Assembly: GCF_029277445.1 (NCBI RefSeq)
Contig: NZ_CP119566.1
Location: 1,395,001 to 1,459,000, forward strand
Direction: 5' to 3'
Source: Pararhizobium qamdonense
GTDB lineage: Bacteria > Pseudomonadota > Alphaproteobacteria > Rhizobiales > Rhizobiaceae
DNA: 64,000 nucleotides
Shown here: positions 1 to 10,556 of the stretch, one piece after another
Layout: every line of letters begins with the position of its first letter
Numbering within the stretch: position 1 is the stretch's first letter
Notes under the pieces: model-generated
Seen by the model: the letters and a program-made list of their open reading frames with translations, nothing else
What the model was told of the DNA's origin: nothing
The model's database searches: none
Made by a program: the position numbers and the translations under genes

Positions 1-815
1 GCGCCGCCGACCGGTTCGGTGATGATGCCGTCGATGATGCCGAGCGACTTCAGGTCTTCGGCCGTGATCTTCATGTTGGTTGCCGCTTCCTTGGCACGCG
101 TACTGTCGCGCCAGAGGATGGAGGCGGCGCCTTCCGGCGAGATCACGCTGTAGATCGAGTGCTCCAGCATGTAGACGCGGCTGCCGGTCGCGATCGCGAT
201 CGCGCCGCCGGAACCACCTTCGCCGATGACCACGGAGACGATCGGAACCCGCATGTTGAGGCACATTTCGGTCGAGCGGGCGATGGCCTCGGCCTGACCG
301 CGTTCTTCGGCGCCGATGCCCGGATAGGCGCCGGCCGTATCGATCAGGGTGATCAGAGGCAGGCCGAAACGGTCGGCCATTTCCATGACGCGGATTGCCT
401 TGCGGTAGCCTTCCGGACGGGCGCTGCCGAAATTGTGCTTGATGCGCGACTTGGTGTCGTTGCCCTTTTCCTGGCCGATGACGGCGACAGGGGTGCCGCG
501 GAAGCGCGCCAGGCCTGCCTGGATCGCCTCGTCATTGGCAAACTTGCGGTCGCCGGCCAGCGGCGTGAATTCGGTGAAGAGGTTGGCGGCATATTCCTGG
601 AAATGCGGGCGCTGCGGATGGCGCGCGACCTGCGTCTTCTGCCAGGGGTTCAGCTTGGAATAGATTTCGGCCATCGCCTCGCGGGCGCGGACTTCCAGAC
701 GCTCGACCTCGTCGGCCGTGTCGATGCTCTCGTCCTCGCTGGCAATCTTCTTCAGCTCGTGAATCTTGCCTTCGAGATCGGAGATTGGTTTTTCGAAATC
801 GAGATAATTGTGCAT
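1..815 (-). CDS. accA: Acetyl-CoA carboxylase carboxyltransferase subunit alpha (partial)
   Basis: Alpha subunit of the acetyl-CoA carboxylase carboxyltransferase, which with AccD moves the carboxyl group from biotin to acetyl-CoA, the first committed step of fatty-acid synthesis. The gene enters from the left edge: about 271 N-terminal codons are present and the last 45 or so are outside. The protein starts [18 protein letters not shown]; the N-terminal helices are followed by the crotonase-like core, with [11 protein letters not shown], a GEGGSGGAI glycine loop and [14 protein letters not shown] all readable. It lies 80 nt downstream of xerD on the same strand and is probably co-transcribed with it. 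Identity is secure; only the 3' end is missing. Confidence 0.96.
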   Translation of the reverse strand, partial: MHNYLDFEKPISDLEGKIHELKKIASEDESIDTADEVERLEVRAREAMAEIYSKLNPWQKTQVARHPQRPHFQEYAANLFTEFTPLAGDRKFANDEAIQAGLARFRGTPVAVIGQEKGNDTKSRIKHNFGSARPEGYRKAIRVMEMADRFGLPLITLIDTAGAYPGIGAEERGQAEAIARSTEMCLNMRVPIVSVVIGEGGSGGAIAIATGSRVYMLEHSIYSVISPEGAASILWRDSTRAKEAATNMKITAEDLKSLGIIDGIITEPVGG

Positions 816-894
816 GTGATGCGTTTCCGATCATATTGCGCCAGTGGCTACGGGTAAGACGTTTCAGCCGTCCCGGCCAAGTGTTCTGGCGCTC

Positions 895-1851
895 CTAATC
901 CTGTTTTTTCGCCTGTTTGGCAAGAGGGTGATGGTTTTGGACCAGCTGATGCAGCCGTTCTTCCAGCACATGGGTATAGATTTGTGTCGTTGAAATGTCC
1001 GAATGTCCGAGAAGTTCCTGCACGGCGCGAAGGTCGGCGCCATTGGCAAGCAGATGACTGGCAAAGGCATGGCGCAGCACATGCGGCGAGATCGCCGCAA
1101 CGCGGATGCCGGCGCGGGCGGCAAGATCCTTGAGGTCGCGGGCAAAAACCTGGCGCGGCAGGTAACCCGCCTTGCCGGAAGAGGGAAAGAGCCACGGGCT
1201 TTCCGGCGGCGGCGTTTTCTGCGCGGCATTGTCGCTGGCCATCGCCGTGCCATAGGCCTGCATCGCGCGGATCGCCGAATGTGACAGCGGCACCATGCGC
1301 TCCTTGTTGCCCTTGCCGCGAACGACAAGAAAACGGCCGTTCTGGGCAAGCACGGAGGCCGGTAGCGATACGAGTTCGCTGACGCGCATACCGGTGGCAT
1401 AGAGCAGTTCGATCAGCGCATGCATGCGCAGCCGCGCAACCGTATCGCCGCCGCTTTTTGCCGCTTCCGCTTCCGCCTGACCGATCAGCTTGGACACGTC
1501 GTCGATGCTGAGCACCTTGGGCAGCGACCGGCCTTTCTTCGGCGCGTCGAGAACGCCGGTCGGATCGTCCGTGCGCAGGCCTTCGGCATAGAGAAACTTG
1601 TAGAACTGCCGCAAGGCCGAGAGCCTGCGGGCCTGCGAAGAGGCCTTGAAGCCCTGCTGCGCCAGATGCGAGAGATAGGCGCGCAGGTCATCGGAAGCGG
1701 CATCCGTCGGCTTGACGCCGCGCTGCTTTAAGAAGGAATAGGCGTCTTCGAGATCGCGCTCATAGGAGATCAACGTGTTGTTGGCAGCACCCCGTTCGGC
1801 GCTCATCATCTCCAGGAAGGATTCCATATGGGCGGCGGAAAGATCGATCAT
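895..1851 (-). CDS. xerD: Site-specific tyrosine recombinase XerD
   Basis: Tyrosine recombinase that acts with XerC at dif to resolve chromosome dimers at division. At 318 aa it has the usual family length. The N-terminal SAM-like core-binding domain (about residues 1-95) is followed by the catalytic domain. Catalytic residues are visible: Arg in TGMRVSEL, the HxxR pair in [12 protein letters not shown], His in LLGHSDIS, and the Tyr nucleophile in TTQIYTHV. The start codon overlaps the stop of the upstream small membrane-protein gene (ATGA), so the two are translationally coupled. Sequence alone does not fully separate XerD from XerC, but the accA/aroK neighbourhood is the usual rhizobial xerD locus. 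Confidence 0.93.
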   Translation of the reverse strand: MIDLSAAHMESFLEMMSAERGAANNTLISYERDLEDAYSFLKQRGVKPTDAASDDLRAYLSHLAQQGFKASSQARRLSALRQFYKFLYAEGLRTDDPTGVLDAPKKGRSLPKVLSIDDVSKLIGQAEAEAAKSGGDTVARLRMHALIELLYATGMRVSELVSLPASVLAQNGRFLVVRGKGNKERMVPLSHSAIRAMQAYGTAMASDNAAQKTPPPESPWLFPSSGKAGYLPRQVFARDLKDLAARAGIRVAAISPHVLRHAFASHLLANGADLRAVQELLGHSDISTTQIYTHVLEERLHQLVQNHHPLAKQAKKQD

Positions 1852-1997
1852 TGCGGCTTGTTGATCCGCTCGGAGGGAATGCGGATGGTGACGTCGCGCT
1901 CGACCGGATTGACGAATGTCACCAGCGCCACCATCGTTCCATAGATCACGCCGCCGATCAGGGCGCAGATGAACAGGAACCGGAACAGGGTGGGCAT
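1848..1997 (-). CDS. Small single-pass membrane protein upstream of xerD
   Basis: A 49-residue protein beginning [20 protein letters not shown]. It has a hydrophobic N-terminal segment (about residues 4-27), then a polar tail containing [19 protein letters not shown]. The stop overlaps the xerD start (ATGA), which argues that it is a translated, coupled gene. It looks like a signal-anchor protein with a short periplasmic tail. Small proteins of this kind before xerD are known in rhizobia, but no function is known to me. The hairpin repeat at 2009-2066 lies just upstream, so its promoter is either inside that gap or beyond the repeat. Confidence 0.75.
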   Translation of the reverse strand: MPTLFRFLFICALIGGVIYGTMVALVTFVNPVERDVTIRIPSERINKPQ

Positions 1998-2008
1998 TTT
2001 CAACTCCT

Positions 2009-2066
2009 AGAGCCTCGTATGATCAATGAGGCAACAGCATGCGCCTCATTGATCATACGAGGCTCT
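2009..2066. repeat. Perfect 24-bp hairpin repeat, copy 1
   Basis: The left arm at 2009-2032 begins AGAGCCTCGTATGATCAATG and the right arm at 2043-2066 is its exact reverse complement, with a 10-nt loop. Shorter derivatives of the same palindrome occur at 20800-20844 and 46889-46915, so this is a dispersed family. This copy lies between the divergent small-protein/xerD and aroK units; the other two lie between convergent genes. Confidence 0.9.
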
Positions 2067-2157
2067 GACGTCAGGGGCCTATATGACCATGCCTGTTTGC
2101 AAGTGCAAGAACCGCTGTATCGCGCGGGATTCCCGTGACCTTGTATGCCGTGAAGTC

Positions 2158-2186
2158 TTGACGCTTCCAGCTGTTTTGTCGATACC
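2158..2186 (+). promoter_or_regulatory. Possible sigma-70 promoter of aroK
   Basis: A CTTGAC-type -35 element (TTGACG at 2158) is followed after 17 nt by GATACC as a weak -10, about 28 nt before the aroK start. The -35 matches the rhizobial housekeeping consensus well; the -10 is poor. Confidence 0.35.
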
Positions 2187-2213
2187 GGAGCGGAACGGGG
2201 AAATTAAAACTGC

Positions 2214-2792
2214 ATGAGCGACGTGATTGAACCGGTTTCCGAAGCGCTGGTCGAGCGGGCGAAGGCCGCGCTCGGGCGACGAAACCTCGTCTTCGTCGGT
2301 CTGATGGGGGCCGGAAAATCGGCGGTCGGCCGGATCGTGGCCTCGGCGCTCGGAATTCCCTTCGTCGATTCCGATCATGAAATCGAACGTGTTTCGCGCA
2401 TGACGATCACTGAACTCTTCGCAGCCTATGGCGAAGACGAGTTCCGCGCATTGGAAACCCGCGTCATCAAGCGGTTGCTCAAGACCGGCCCGCGCGTCGT
2501 CTCCACCGGCGGTGGCGCCTATATCAACGAGCGTACCCGCAAGCATATCAAGCGCCAAGGCCTCTCCGTCTGGCTGAATGCCGAGCTTGAGGTGCTGTGG
2601 GAGCGGGTCAACAAGCGTGACAGCCGTCCGCTCCTCAAAACCGAAAACCCCAAGCAGACGCTGGAAAACCTCATGCACGCCCGCTATCCAATCTATGCTG
2701 AGGCGGACCTGACGGTGCTGTCGCGCGATGTCAAGAAAGAGGTGATGGTGGAAGAGGTTCTTGCCGCTCTCGCCAGTCTCCCGAAGAAGTGA
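2214..2792 (+). CDS. aroK: Shikimate kinase
   Basis: ATP-dependent phosphorylation of shikimate to shikimate 3-phosphate. The protein is 192 aa, with about 20 extra N-terminal residues before the kinase fold, as is common in rhizobia. The Walker A loop [11 protein letters not shown] lies at about residues 29-39, the shikimate-binding VDSD at about 51-54, the GGG loop in VSTGGGAYI near 97-105, and the lid Arg in RDSRPLL. It is the first gene of an operon with aroB (4-nt gap) and the CNNM-type gene. AroK and AroB are consecutive enzymes of the group in many proteobacteria, so the pairing supports both calls. Confidence 0.95.
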   Translation: MSDVIEPVSEALVERAKAALGRRNLVFVGLMGAGKSAVGRIVASALGIPFVDSDHEIERVSRMTITELFAAYGEDEFRALETRVIKRLLKTGPRVVSTGGGAYINERTRKHIKRQGLSVWLNAELEVLWERVNKRDSRPLLKTENPKQTLENLMHARYPIYAEADLTVLSRDVKKEVMVEEVLAALASLPKK

Positions 2793-2796
2793 AGCC

Positions 2797-3930
2797 ATGA
2801 CCACGACCCGTTTATCTGCCGCCCGCAAAACCGTCCGCGTCAATCTCGGCGACCGGTCCTATGATATCCTCATCGGTCCCGGCCTTATTGCAACGGCCGC
2901 AGACGAGATTGCCGGGCGGCTGAAGGGCCGGCGCATGGCCGTGATCACCGACGAACATGTCGCGCCGCTCTATCTCGAGCCGTTGATGGAAAGCCTGAAG
3001 GCCAGTGGCATCACCGCCGTGTCGCTGGTTTTGCCGGCCGGCGAAAAGACCAAGAGCTTCGAACATCTGATCCCGGTCTGCGAGGCGATCCTTGGGGCCC
3101 GCATCGAGCGCAACGATGCCGTTATCGCGCTGGGCGGCGGCGTGATCGGCGATCTCACCGGCTTTGCCGCCGGTATCGCCCGGCGCGGATCGCGCTTCAT
3201 TCAGATCCCGACGTCGCTTCTGGCCCAGGTGGATTCGTCTGTCGGCGGCAAGACCGGCATCAACTCGCCGCACGGCAAGAACCTGATCGGCGTGTTCCAT
3301 CAGCCGGATCTGGTTCTGGCCGATACGGATGTGCTGGATACGCTCAGCCCGCGCGAGTTCAAGGCAGGCTATGCCGAGGTCGCCAAATATGGCCTGATCG
3401 ACAAGCCGGACTTCTTTGCCTGGCTGGAAAACAACTGGCAGGCCGTCTTTGCTGGCGGCGACGCCCGTATCGAGGCGATCGCCATCAGCTGCCAGGCCAA
3501 GGCCGATGTGGTTGCTGCCGACGAACGCGAGAACGGCCAGCGGGCGCTGCTCAATCTCGGGCACACATTCGGCCATGCGCTGGAGGCGGCGACGCAGTAT
3601 GATGGCGCGCGTCTCGTGCACGGCGAGGGAGTGTCGATCGGCATGGTGCTGGCGCATCAGTTTTCCGCGCGCATGAACCTTGCAAGCCCCGATGACGCCA
3701 GGCGCGTCGAAGCGCATCTGCGAGCGGTGGGCCTGCCGACCCGTATGGATGAAATTCCCGGCACCTTGCCGCCCGTGGAGACGCTGATGAACGCGATTGC
3801 CCAGGACAAGAAGGTCAGCGGCGGCAAGCTCACCTTCATCCTGACGCGCGGCATCGGCCAGTCCTTTGTCGCCGATGACGTGCCGGGATCGGAAGTGACC
3901 GCGTTTCTCAAGGAAAAGCATCCGGGATGA
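2797..3930 (+). CDS. aroB: 3-dehydroquinate synthase
   Basis: NAD- and divalent-metal-dependent cyclisation of DAHP to 3-dehydroquinate, the second step of the shikimate pathway. The ATG at 2797, just after the aroK stop, is chosen over an upstream in-frame codon because it gives the normal 377-aa length. Visible family motifs: [13 protein letters not shown] (NAD loop), [28 protein letters not shown] with a metal-ligand Glu, [11 protein letters not shown], and the His in [11 protein letters not shown]. The stop overlaps the next gene's start (ATGA), indicating translational coupling. Confidence 0.96.
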   Translation: MTTTRLSAARKTVRVNLGDRSYDILIGPGLIATAADEIAGRLKGRRMAVITDEHVAPLYLEPLMESLKASGITAVSLVLPAGEKTKSFEHLIPVCEAILGARIERNDAVIALGGGVIGDLTGFAAGIARRGSRFIQIPTSLLAQVDSSVGGKTGINSPHGKNLIGVFHQPDLVLADTDVLDTLSPREFKAGYAEVAKYGLIDKPDFFAWLENNWQAVFAGGDARIEAIAISCQAKADVVAADERENGQRALLNLGHTFGHALEAATQYDGARLVHGEGVSIGMVLAHQFSARMNLASPDDARRVEAHLRAVGLPTRMDEIPGTLPPVETLMNAIAQDKKVSGGKLTFILTRGIGQSFVADDVPGSEVTAFLKEKHPG

Positions 3931-5261
3931 GCAACGAAGCCTTCACGCTCTTCCTGACCGACTACGGTCCGGGCATTCTGATCATTCTCGTGATGATCGT
4001 GCTGTCGGCTTTTTTCTCCGGCTCGGAAACGGCGCTGACTGCGGCATCGCGCTCAAGGATGCACACGCTGGAGGCCAATGGCGATGAGCGGGCGGGCATG
4101 GTCAACCGCCTGATCGAACGCCGCGACCGGCTGATCGGAGCGCTTTTGATCGGCAACAACCTTGCCAACATCCTGTCGTCATCGATCGCCACCAGTCTGT
4201 TCCTGCATTTCTTCGGCGCGTCCGGCGTTGCCTATGCGACGCTCGCCATGACGATCATTCTGGTCATCTTTGCCGAGGTGCTGCCGAAAAGCTGGGCGAT
4301 CGCATCGCCGGACCGATTTGCGCTTGGCGTGGCACGCACGGTCAATGTCATCGTTCTGGTGGTCGGCCCGGTTTCGAGCCTGGTCAACTGGATCGTGCGC
4401 CGCATTCTCGGCCTGTTCGGCATCAATCTGTCCTCGGAAATGCCGATGCTGACGGCGCATGAGGAATTGCGCGGTGCGGTCGATTTCCTGCACCGGGAAG
4501 GCTCGGTCATCAAGGCCGACCGCGACCGGCTCGGCGGCGTTCTCGATCTGGGCGAGCTGGAAATTTCCGACATCATGATCCACCGCACCTCGATGCGCGG
4601 CATCAATGCCGACGATGCGCCGGAAGTGGCGGTTCGCGCGGTGCTCGAAAGTCCCTACACCCGCATGCCGGTCTGGCGCGGATCGACCGATAACATCATC
4701 GGCGTCGTGCATGCCAAGGACCTGTTGCGGGCGCTGGCGGAACCGGATGTCGAGCCGGAAAATCTCGATATCGTCCGCATCGCGCAAAAGCCGTGGTTCG
4801 TGCCGGAAACCACCAATCTGAAGGAACAGCTCAACGCCTTCCTGCGCCGCAAGGTACATTTCGCCATCGTCGTCGATGAATATGGCGAGGTGCAGGGGCT
4901 GGTGACGCTGGAGGATATCCTGGAGGAAATCGTCGGCGATATCTCCGACGAGCACGATATCGAAATCCAGGGCGTGCGCCAGGAAGCCGACGGCTCGATC
5001 GTCGTGGATGGCAGCGTGCCGATCCGCGATCTCAACCGCGCACTCGACTGGACCCTGCCGGACGAGGAGGCGACCACGGTTGCCGGGCTTGTCATCCACG
5101 AATCCCGGACGATCCCGGAGGAGCGGCAGGCCTTCACCTTCTACGGCAAGCGCTTTATCGTCATGAAGCGGGTCAAGAACCGGATTACGCGGCTCAGAAT
5201 CCGGCCGGCCGATGACCCGACACTGCCCCCGCTGCCGGTGAAGACCGAAAGCGTCGAGTAA
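3927..5261 (+). CDS. HlyC/CorC (CNNM) family transporter
   Basis: Membrane protein of 444 aa with the three-part architecture of the CorB/HlyC family. The N-terminal DUF21/CNNM transmembrane domain (about residues 1-180, with [17 protein letters not shown] and [14 protein letters not shown]) is followed by two CBS domains ([14 protein letters not shown] and [20 protein letters not shown]) and a C-terminal CorC_HlyC domain ([16 protein letters not shown]). The family is linked to Mg2+/Co2+ efflux. Old 'hemolysin' names are historical. It is the last gene of the aroK-aroB unit and overlaps aroB by 4 nt; no metabolic link to aroB is apparent. Confidence 0.9.
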   Translation: MSNEAFTLFLTDYGPGILIILVMIVLSAFFSGSETALTAASRSRMHTLEANGDERAGMVNRLIERRDRLIGALLIGNNLANILSSSIATSLFLHFFGASGVAYATLAMTIILVIFAEVLPKSWAIASPDRFALGVARTVNVIVLVVGPVSSLVNWIVRRILGLFGINLSSEMPMLTAHEELRGAVDFLHREGSVIKADRDRLGGVLDLGELEISDIMIHRTSMRGINADDAPEVAVRAVLESPYTRMPVWRGSTDNIIGVVHAKDLLRALAEPDVEPENLDIVRIAQKPWFVPETTNLKEQLNAFLRRKVHFAIVVDEYGEVQGLVTLEDILEEIVGDISDEHDIEIQGVRQEADGSIVVDGSVPIRDLNRALDWTLPDEEATTVAGLVIHESRTIPEERQAFTFYGKRFIVMKRVKNRITRLRIRPADDPTLPPLPVKTESVE

Positions 5262-5307
5262 TTCAGCTAGGTTTGAAACGGTCAGCCCTTATGGCTGCCG
5301 ATGCCGC

Positions 5308-5589
5308 TCACCAGCGGGTGGCTTCGCCTGGAACGGCCGGTTCCAGCGCCAGCGCATGCAATCCGGCATCGATCTCGGGCTGCAAAACCTCGTTGATGGC
5401 GCGGTGGCGGGCGATGCGGCTCATGCCGATGAACGCGCTGGAGACGATGCGCACCCGCATATGGGTTTCGCCGGTGCCGTCAATGTCCGGATGATGACCG
5501 GCATGCAGGTGGCTTTCGTTGACAACGATCAGCCGTTCGGGCGAAAAAGCCGTGTTGAGTTTTGTTTCGATGCGGCTTTGAAGCGACAT
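5308..5589 (-). CDS. bolA: BolA family protein
   Basis: A 93-residue BolA-like protein. The family partners monothiol glutaredoxins in [2Fe-2S] handling, and some members affect cell morphology. Visible: the N-terminal SLQSRIETKLNTAF helix, HLHAGHHP with candidate cluster ligands, the central THMRVRIVSSAFIGMSRIARHR signature (fewer than 20 residues of it conserved as FxGxSRIxRHR), and HRAINEVLQPEI. It is convergent with the CNNM-type gene (47-nt gap) and divergent from the J-domain gene, sharing a promoter region of about 160 bp. Confidence 0.88.
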   Translation of the reverse strand: MSLQSRIETKLNTAFSPERLIVVNESHLHAGHHPDIDGTGETHMRVRIVSSAFIGMSRIARHRAINEVLQPEIDAGLHALALEPAVPGEATRW

Positions 5590-5750
5590 GTTTTAGCCCC
5601 GATTCTCTGGCTTTTCGGCTGGCATCGATCGTAAACGAGCGGCCCGTCCGGGATTGCGCTGTGCGCGGTGCAAAATGGCTTCACAAAGCCTGCAACATTC
5701 CCGTTTGTCAATTCTTGTTGTGGCGTCCGCCACGCCCCATAATTAGCGCC

Positions 5751-6377
5751 ATGAAACTTGATTCAAAATACTTTGATGGGATCCGGACGCGCCGCAGGGC
5801 GACCCAGAAGCCCGAGCCGATGGCTCCGAAGTGCCAGTGGGACGGGTGCGAGGAGAACGCCGTCCATCGCGCGCCGGTGGGCCGCAATGCAGAGAACGAG
5901 TTTTTCATGTTCTGCTTCGAACACGTCAAGGAATACAACAAGGGCTACAATTATTTTTCCGGCCTGTCCGACAGCGAGATCGCGCGCTACCAGAAGGAAG
6001 CCATCACCGGCCACCGCCCGACCTGGACGGTCGGCGTCAACAAGAACGCCAAGAATGCGCCGCAGCAGTCGCAGCAACGGTCGGGGTCGGCCGGTGCGCA
6101 GGCGCGCATGCGCGATCCCTTCGGCTTTGTCGATCAGGCGCGGGCCCGCGCCAACCGGCAGGAGCCGCGGCTGCGCAAGCTGAAGACATTGGAGGCCAAG
6201 GCCTTCGAAACGCTGGGTCTGCATGCCAATGCAACTGCGGCAGATGTGAAGTCGGCGTATAAAGAGCTTGTAAAAAAGCATCACCCCGATGCAAATGGCG
6301 GAGACAGGGGATCGGAAGAGCGTTTTCGCGCCGTGATCCAGGCATATCAATTGTTAAAACAGGCTGGCTTCTGCTAG
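5751..6377 (+). CDS. J-domain (DnaJ-like) protein
   Basis: A 208-aa protein with a C-terminal J domain (about residues 143-208) carrying the Hsp70-stimulating HPD in KKHHPDANGG. The N-terminal half holds a Cys/His-containing patch (KCQWDGCEENAVHRAP, then MFCFEHVKEYNKGYNYF) that looks like a small zinc-binding element, followed by a Gln/Ser-rich linker. The ATG at 5751 is preferred over an upstream in-frame start because the reliable domain sequence begins there. It precedes cobS-cobT by about 90 nt, an arrangement I recognise from other Rhizobiales. A co-chaperone role in cobaltochelatase assembly would be inference. Confidence 0.85.
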   Translation: MKLDSKYFDGIRTRRRATQKPEPMAPKCQWDGCEENAVHRAPVGRNAENEFFMFCFEHVKEYNKGYNYFSGLSDSEIARYQKEAITGHRPTWTVGVNKNAKNAPQQSQQRSGSAGAQARMRDPFGFVDQARARANRQEPRLRKLKTLEAKAFETLGLHANATAADVKSAYKELVKKHHPDANGGDRGSEERFRAVIQAYQLLKQAGFC

Positions 6378-6470
6378 GAACCCGTTTTATTACGGTCACA
6401 CTTTTATAAAGGCATAGACGGGAGCGCCCCCGCAAATTGATCGTAGGGGCTTTACCGTGCTGGAGACATG

Positions 6471-7466
6471 ATGAGCAAGGTAGACCTCGATATTTCCAAT
6501 CTCCCCGATACGACGGTTTCCGTCCGTGACGTTTTCCGTATCGATACCGATCTGCGCGTGCCGGCCTATTCGAAGGGCGATGCCTATGTGCCGGATCTCG
6601 ATCCCGACTATCTGTTCGACCGCGAGACGACGCTCGCCATCCTGGCCGGCTTTGCCCATAACCGCCGCGTGATGGTGTCCGGTTATCACGGCACCGGCAA
6701 ATCGACCCATATCGAGCAGGTCGCGGCCCGTCTCAACTGGCCCTGCGTGCGCGTCAACCTGGACAGCCATGTCAGCCGTATCGATCTCGTCGGCAAGGAC
6801 GCGATCGTCGTCAAGGACGGCATGCAGGTCACCGAATTCAAGGACGGCATCCTGCCCTGGGCCTACCAGCACAATGTCGCGCTCGTCTTTGACGAATATG
6901 ATGCCGGCCGCCCGGACGTGATGTTCGTCATTCAGCGCGTGCTCGAATCGTCGGGCCGCCTGACGCTGCTCGACCAGAGCCGCGTCATCAGGCCGCACCC
7001 GGCTTTCCGCCTGTTTTCGACGGCCAATACTGTTGGCCTCGGCGATACGACCGGCCTCTATCACGGCACGCAGCAGATCAACCAGGCGCAGATGGACCGC
7101 TGGTCGATCGTCACCACGCTGAACTATCTGCCGCATGACAACGAGGTCGATATCGTTGCCGCCAAGGTCAAGGGCTTCACCAAGGATCGCGGCCGCGACA
7201 CGGTTTCCAAGATGGTCCGCGTTGCCGATCTCACCCGTGCAGCCTTCATCAACGGCGACCTGTCGACCGTGATGAGCCCGCGTACCGTCATCACCTGGGC
7301 TGAAAACGCGCATATCTTTGGCGATATCGCCTTTGCGTTCCGCGTCACCTTCCTCAACAAGTGCGACGAGCTTGAGCGGGCGCTGGTGGCCGAACACTAT
7401 CAGCGCGCCTTCGGTGTCGAGCTGAAGGAAAGCGCTGCCAATATCGTGCTCGAAGCCACGGCCTGA
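6471..7466 (+). CDS. cobS: Cobaltochelatase subunit CobS
   Basis: AAA+ ATPase subunit (331 aa) of the aerobic cobaltochelatase, which with CobT and CobN inserts Co2+ into hydrogenobyrinic acid a,c-diamide in B12 synthesis. Visible: Walker [10 protein letters not shown] at about residues 73-81, Walker [11 protein letters not shown], and the sensor region [16 protein letters not shown]. The second of two adjacent ATG codons (6471) is chosen because it gives better spacing from GGAG; 6468 remains possible. It lies 3 nt before cobT, so the two are coupled. CobN is not in the window. Confidence 0.96.
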   Translation: MSKVDLDISNLPDTTVSVRDVFRIDTDLRVPAYSKGDAYVPDLDPDYLFDRETTLAILAGFAHNRRVMVSGYHGTGKSTHIEQVAARLNWPCVRVNLDSHVSRIDLVGKDAIVVKDGMQVTEFKDGILPWAYQHNVALVFDEYDAGRPDVMFVIQRVLESSGRLTLLDQSRVIRPHPAFRLFSTANTVGLGDTTGLYHGTQQINQAQMDRWSIVTTLNYLPHDNEVDIVAAKVKGFTKDRGRDTVSKMVRVADLTRAAFINGDLSTVMSPRTVITWAENAHIFGDIAFAFRVTFLNKCDELERALVAEHYQRAFGVELKESAANIVLEATA

Positions 7467-7469
7467 TCG

Positions 7470-9374
7470 ATGGCAGGCCGGGGCGACAATTCGAAAGCAA
7501 GGCCGGCCGGTGTCGTGGATGTGGAGCCGTTCCGCCGCGCACTGACCGGTTGTATCCGCTCGATTGCCGGCGATTCGGAGGTCGAGGTCGTGTTTGCCAA
7601 CGAGCGTCCGGGCCTTTCGGGCGAACGCGTGCGGCTGCCGGAAATCTCCAAGCGGCCGACGCGCCAGGAACTTGCGGTCACCCGCGGGCTCGGCGATTCC
7701 ATGGCGCTGCGCAAGGCCTGCCATGATGCCCGCATCCACGCCACCATGGCGCCGCAGGGTGCCGACGCACGCGGCATTTTCGATGCCGTCGAGCAGGCGC
7801 GCGTCGAGGCGATCGGGTCGCTGCGCATGACCGGCGTTGCCGGCAATCTGACATCGATGCTGGACGAGAAATACGCCCGGGCCAATTTCAGCAATATCGA
7901 CCGCCAGGCGGATGCGCCGATCGAAGAGGCGGTTGCCCTGATCGTGCGCGAAAAGCTGACCGGCCAGAAGCCGCCGGCGTCCGCCGGCAAGGTACTCGAT
8001 CTCTGGCGCGATTTCATCGAGGAAAAAGCCGCCGGCGACATGAAGGAATTGTCTGCCGCTGTGAACGACCAGCAGGCCTTTGCCCGCGTCGTGCGCAATA
8101 TGCTGACCTCGATGGAGATGGCCGAGAAATACGGCGACGACGATGTCGAGCCGGACGATCAGGAAAGCCAGACCGACGAGGACCAGCCGCGCAGCCAGGA
8201 GCAGGACGAAAACAGCTCCGACGACGATGCCGGCTCCGACGCCGCCCCAGCCGACGAAAACGAATCTGCCGACGAGCAGATGGACGACGGCGAGATGGAC
8301 GGTGCCGAAATCTCCGAAGAGGAGATGTCGGACGATGGCGAGGACGACAGCGAAACGCCCGGCGAGGTCAAGCGGCCGAGCCATCCGTTCGACGATTTCA
8401 ACGATAAGGTCGATTACGGCGTCTTTACCGAGGAATTCGACGAGACGACCACGGCCGAAGAGCTTTGCGACGAAGCCGAGCTCGACCGCCTGCGCGCCTT
8501 CCTCGACAAGCAGCTGGCGCATTTGCAGGGCGCAGTCGGCCGTCTGGCCAACCGGCTGCAGCGCCGCCTCATGGCGCAGCAGAACCGGTCCTGGGAATTC
8601 GACTTGGAAGAGGGCTATCTCGATTCGGCGCGGCTGACGCGCATGATCATCGACCCGATGCAGCCGCTCTCCTTCAAGCGCGAGAAGGATACCAATTTCC
8701 GCGATACGGTCGTCACGCTGCTGATCGACAATTCCGGCTCGATGCGCGGACGGCCGATCACGGTCGCGGCGACCTGCGCGGATATTTTGGCCCGCACGCT
8801 GGAGCGCTGCGGCGTCAAGGTCGAAATCCTCGGCTTCACGACCAAGGCCTGGAAGGGCGGGCAGTCGCGTGAAAAATGGCTGGCCAGCGGCAAGCCGCAG
8901 ATGCCGGGACGTCTCAACGATCTGCGCCACATTATCTACAAGTCTGCCGACGCCCCGTGGCGCCGCGCGCGCCGCAATCTCGGCCTGATGATGCGCGAGG
9001 GTTTGCTGAAAGAAAATATCGACGGCGAAGCGCTGATCTGGGCACATAACCGGCTGCTTGGCCGCTCCGAGCAGCGCCGCATTCTGATGATGATTTCGGA
9101 TGGTGCGCCGGTTGATGATTCCACCCTGTCGGTCAATCCGGGCAACTATCTCGAACGGCACCTGCGCGCTGTCATCGATCAGATCGAGACGCGCTCGCCG
9201 GTCGAATTGCTGGCGATCGGTATCGGCCACGACGTGACGCGCTATTATCGCAAGGCCGTGACCATCGTCGATGCCGACGAGTTGGCAGGTGCGATGACCG
9301 AGCAGCTGGCGTCGCTGTTCGACGATGAGAGCTCCCGGCGCCGGGCTGCTGCGCCACGGCGGCGCGCGAGCTGA
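7470..9374 (+). CDS. cobT: Cobaltochelatase subunit CobT
   Basis: The 634-aa partner of CobS in the aerobic cobaltochelatase motor. An N-terminal alpha-helical region leads into a long, very acidic low-complexity linker (about residues 220-300, runs of Asp/Glu/Ser). The C-terminal von Willebrand A domain has the MIDAS motif [11 protein letters not shown] near residue 415 and downstream [11 protein letters not shown]. This matches magnesium-chelatase-type D subunits. The start lies 3 nt after the cobS stop. The acidic linker is normal for CobT, not degeneration. Confidence 0.96.
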   Translation: MAGRGDNSKARPAGVVDVEPFRRALTGCIRSIAGDSEVEVVFANERPGLSGERVRLPEISKRPTRQELAVTRGLGDSMALRKACHDARIHATMAPQGADARGIFDAVEQARVEAIGSLRMTGVAGNLTSMLDEKYARANFSNIDRQADAPIEEAVALIVREKLTGQKPPASAGKVLDLWRDFIEEKAAGDMKELSAAVNDQQAFARVVRNMLTSMEMAEKYGDDDVEPDDQESQTDEDQPRSQEQDENSSDDDAGSDAAPADENESADEQMDDGEMDGAEISEEEMSDDGEDDSETPGEVKRPSHPFDDFNDKVDYGVFTEEFDETTTAEELCDEAELDRLRAFLDKQLAHLQGAVGRLANRLQRRLMAQQNRSWEFDLEEGYLDSARLTRMIIDPMQPLSFKREKDTNFRDTVVTLLIDNSGSMRGRPITVAATCADILARTLERCGVKVEILGFTTKAWKGGQSREKWLASGKPQMPGRLNDLRHIIYKSADAPWRRARRNLGLMMREGLLKENIDGEALIWAHNRLLGRSEQRRILMMISDGAPVDDSTLSVNPGNYLERHLRAVIDQIETRSPVELLAIGIGHDVTRYYRKAVTIVDADELAGAMTEQLASLFDDESSRRRAAAPRRRAS

Positions 9375-9484
9375 TTGTCTTGCCGGCCGGGGCACGACTA
9401 TGGCTCCGGTCTTTTCTGCATATTGCGTGGTGAATTTTCCGGAGCCGTTTTGTGCTTCCTGCCGGCCTGCCAGAAGGACGTCTT

Positions 9485-10486
9485 TTGAAAGCGACACTGA
9501 TCCAGGCCGCCGCCCTTTCCCTGTTCCTGGCCGTCACGCCCTCGGTTGCGGCGCCGCTCGCACCGTCCGAAACCGTTCCGGTGAAAAGCCGACAGATCGA
9601 GAATTTCAAGATCGGGTCGGACCAGAAACAGTTCGGCAAGCTGGAATTTATCGGCGGCATCGAAATGTCGTCGTCGAACGCGCTGCTCGGCGCGATTTCG
9701 TCGATCCGCTTTCGTCCGGACCGGAAGTCCTTCCTTGCGATCATGGATACCGGCCATTGGGTCGAAGGTGAAATCCGGCGCGACCACGAGGGCAAGCTCT
9801 CCGGCACGAGCGATCTCACCGTCACCTCGATGATCGATGCCAATGGCCGCTCGGAGCAGGTCAAGGAGCGGATGGACTGCGAGGGCGTAGCCCTGCGAAA
9901 CGGTGAGGTTCTGGCCAGCTATGAGGGGTTGCATCGCGTCGATGTCTATCCGGATCCGGGCTTTGCCCAGTCAGGGCCGGTGGCGACCCTGCCGCTTCTC
10001 ATTCCGGTCACGTCGCTGCGTGGCAATCGTGGCCTGGAAACCATCGCCGTCTCTCCGAAGGACAGTCCGCTTGCAGGCGGCGTCACCGTGGTGTCGGAGC
10101 TGAGTTTCGACGCGAACGGAAACCTGCTGGCTGCCGTGCTTGATGGTCCACGCAAGGGCATTTTCGGTGTCGTCCGCAAGGGGGCGTTTGCCGTGACCGA
10201 CGGCGCGTTCCTGCCCAATGGCGACCTGCTCATTCTGGAGCGCCGCTTCAGCTTTGCCGAAGGCATCGGCATGCAGATCCGCCGCATCAAGGGTGACGAT
10301 ATCAAGCCGGGCGCGGTGGTCGATGGCGAGATTTTTTTGAATGCCGACATGGGCTACCAGATCGACAATATGGAAGGCCTCGACGTGATCGTCGAGCCCG
10401 GCGAGACCCGCCTCATCCTCGTGTCCGACGACAATCACTCGATCCTTGAGCGCAACCTGATGCTGGAATTCCGGTTGACCGAATAG
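9485..10486 (+). CDS. Secreted esterase-like/phytase-family protein
   Basis: A 333-residue protein with an N-terminal signal peptide (KATLIQAAALSLFLAV, then VAAPLAP) and a beta-propeller-like body of the 'esterase-like activity of phytase' family (Pfam PF13449 type). Visible segments are FIGGIEMSSSNALLGAISS, FLAIMDTGHW, DCEGVALRNGEVLASYEG, NRGLETIAVSP and FLPNGDLLILERRFS. I place the start at TTG 9485, preceded by AAGGACG; a GTG at 9452 is in frame but would give an odd extension before the signal peptide. The substrate is unknown. It follows cobT by 110 nt and ends at a strong hairpin. Confidence 0.75.
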   Translation: MKATLIQAAALSLFLAVTPSVAAPLAPSETVPVKSRQIENFKIGSDQKQFGKLEFIGGIEMSSSNALLGAISSIRFRPDRKSFLAIMDTGHWVEGEIRRDHEGKLSGTSDLTVTSMIDANGRSEQVKERMDCEGVALRNGEVLASYEGLHRVDVYPDPGFAQSGPVATLPLLIPVTSLRGNRGLETIAVSPKDSPLAGGVTVVSELSFDANGNLLAAVLDGPRKGIFGVVRKGAFAVTDGAFLPNGDLLILERRFSFAEGIGMQIRRIKGDDIKPGAVVDGEIFLNADMGYQIDNMEGLDVIVEPGETRLILVSDDNHSILERNLMLEFRLTE

Positions 10487-10505
10487 AGAAACGGGCAAGA
10501 AAAAA

Positions 10506-10529
10506 CCCGCATCATGGGAGTGATGCGGG
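10506..10529 (-). terminator. Rho-independent terminator of yhhQ
   Basis: A 9-bp perfect stem (CCCGCATCA paired with TGATGCGGG) with a 6-nt loop. A run of A on the + strand (10499-10505) reads as a T tract on the minus strand just after the stem. It therefore ends yhhQ and may also slow + strand transcription from the convergent gene. Confidence 0.85.
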
Positions 10530-10556
10530 CTGGATTGCTTTCACTGGGTATTCGTC

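Noticed and set aside
6396..9497. Open reading frame of over 1000 codons on the minus strand, antisense to cobS-cobT
   Set aside because: It mirrors two unmistakable + strand genes; GC-rich third positions leave antisense frames open. The protein has no family character.
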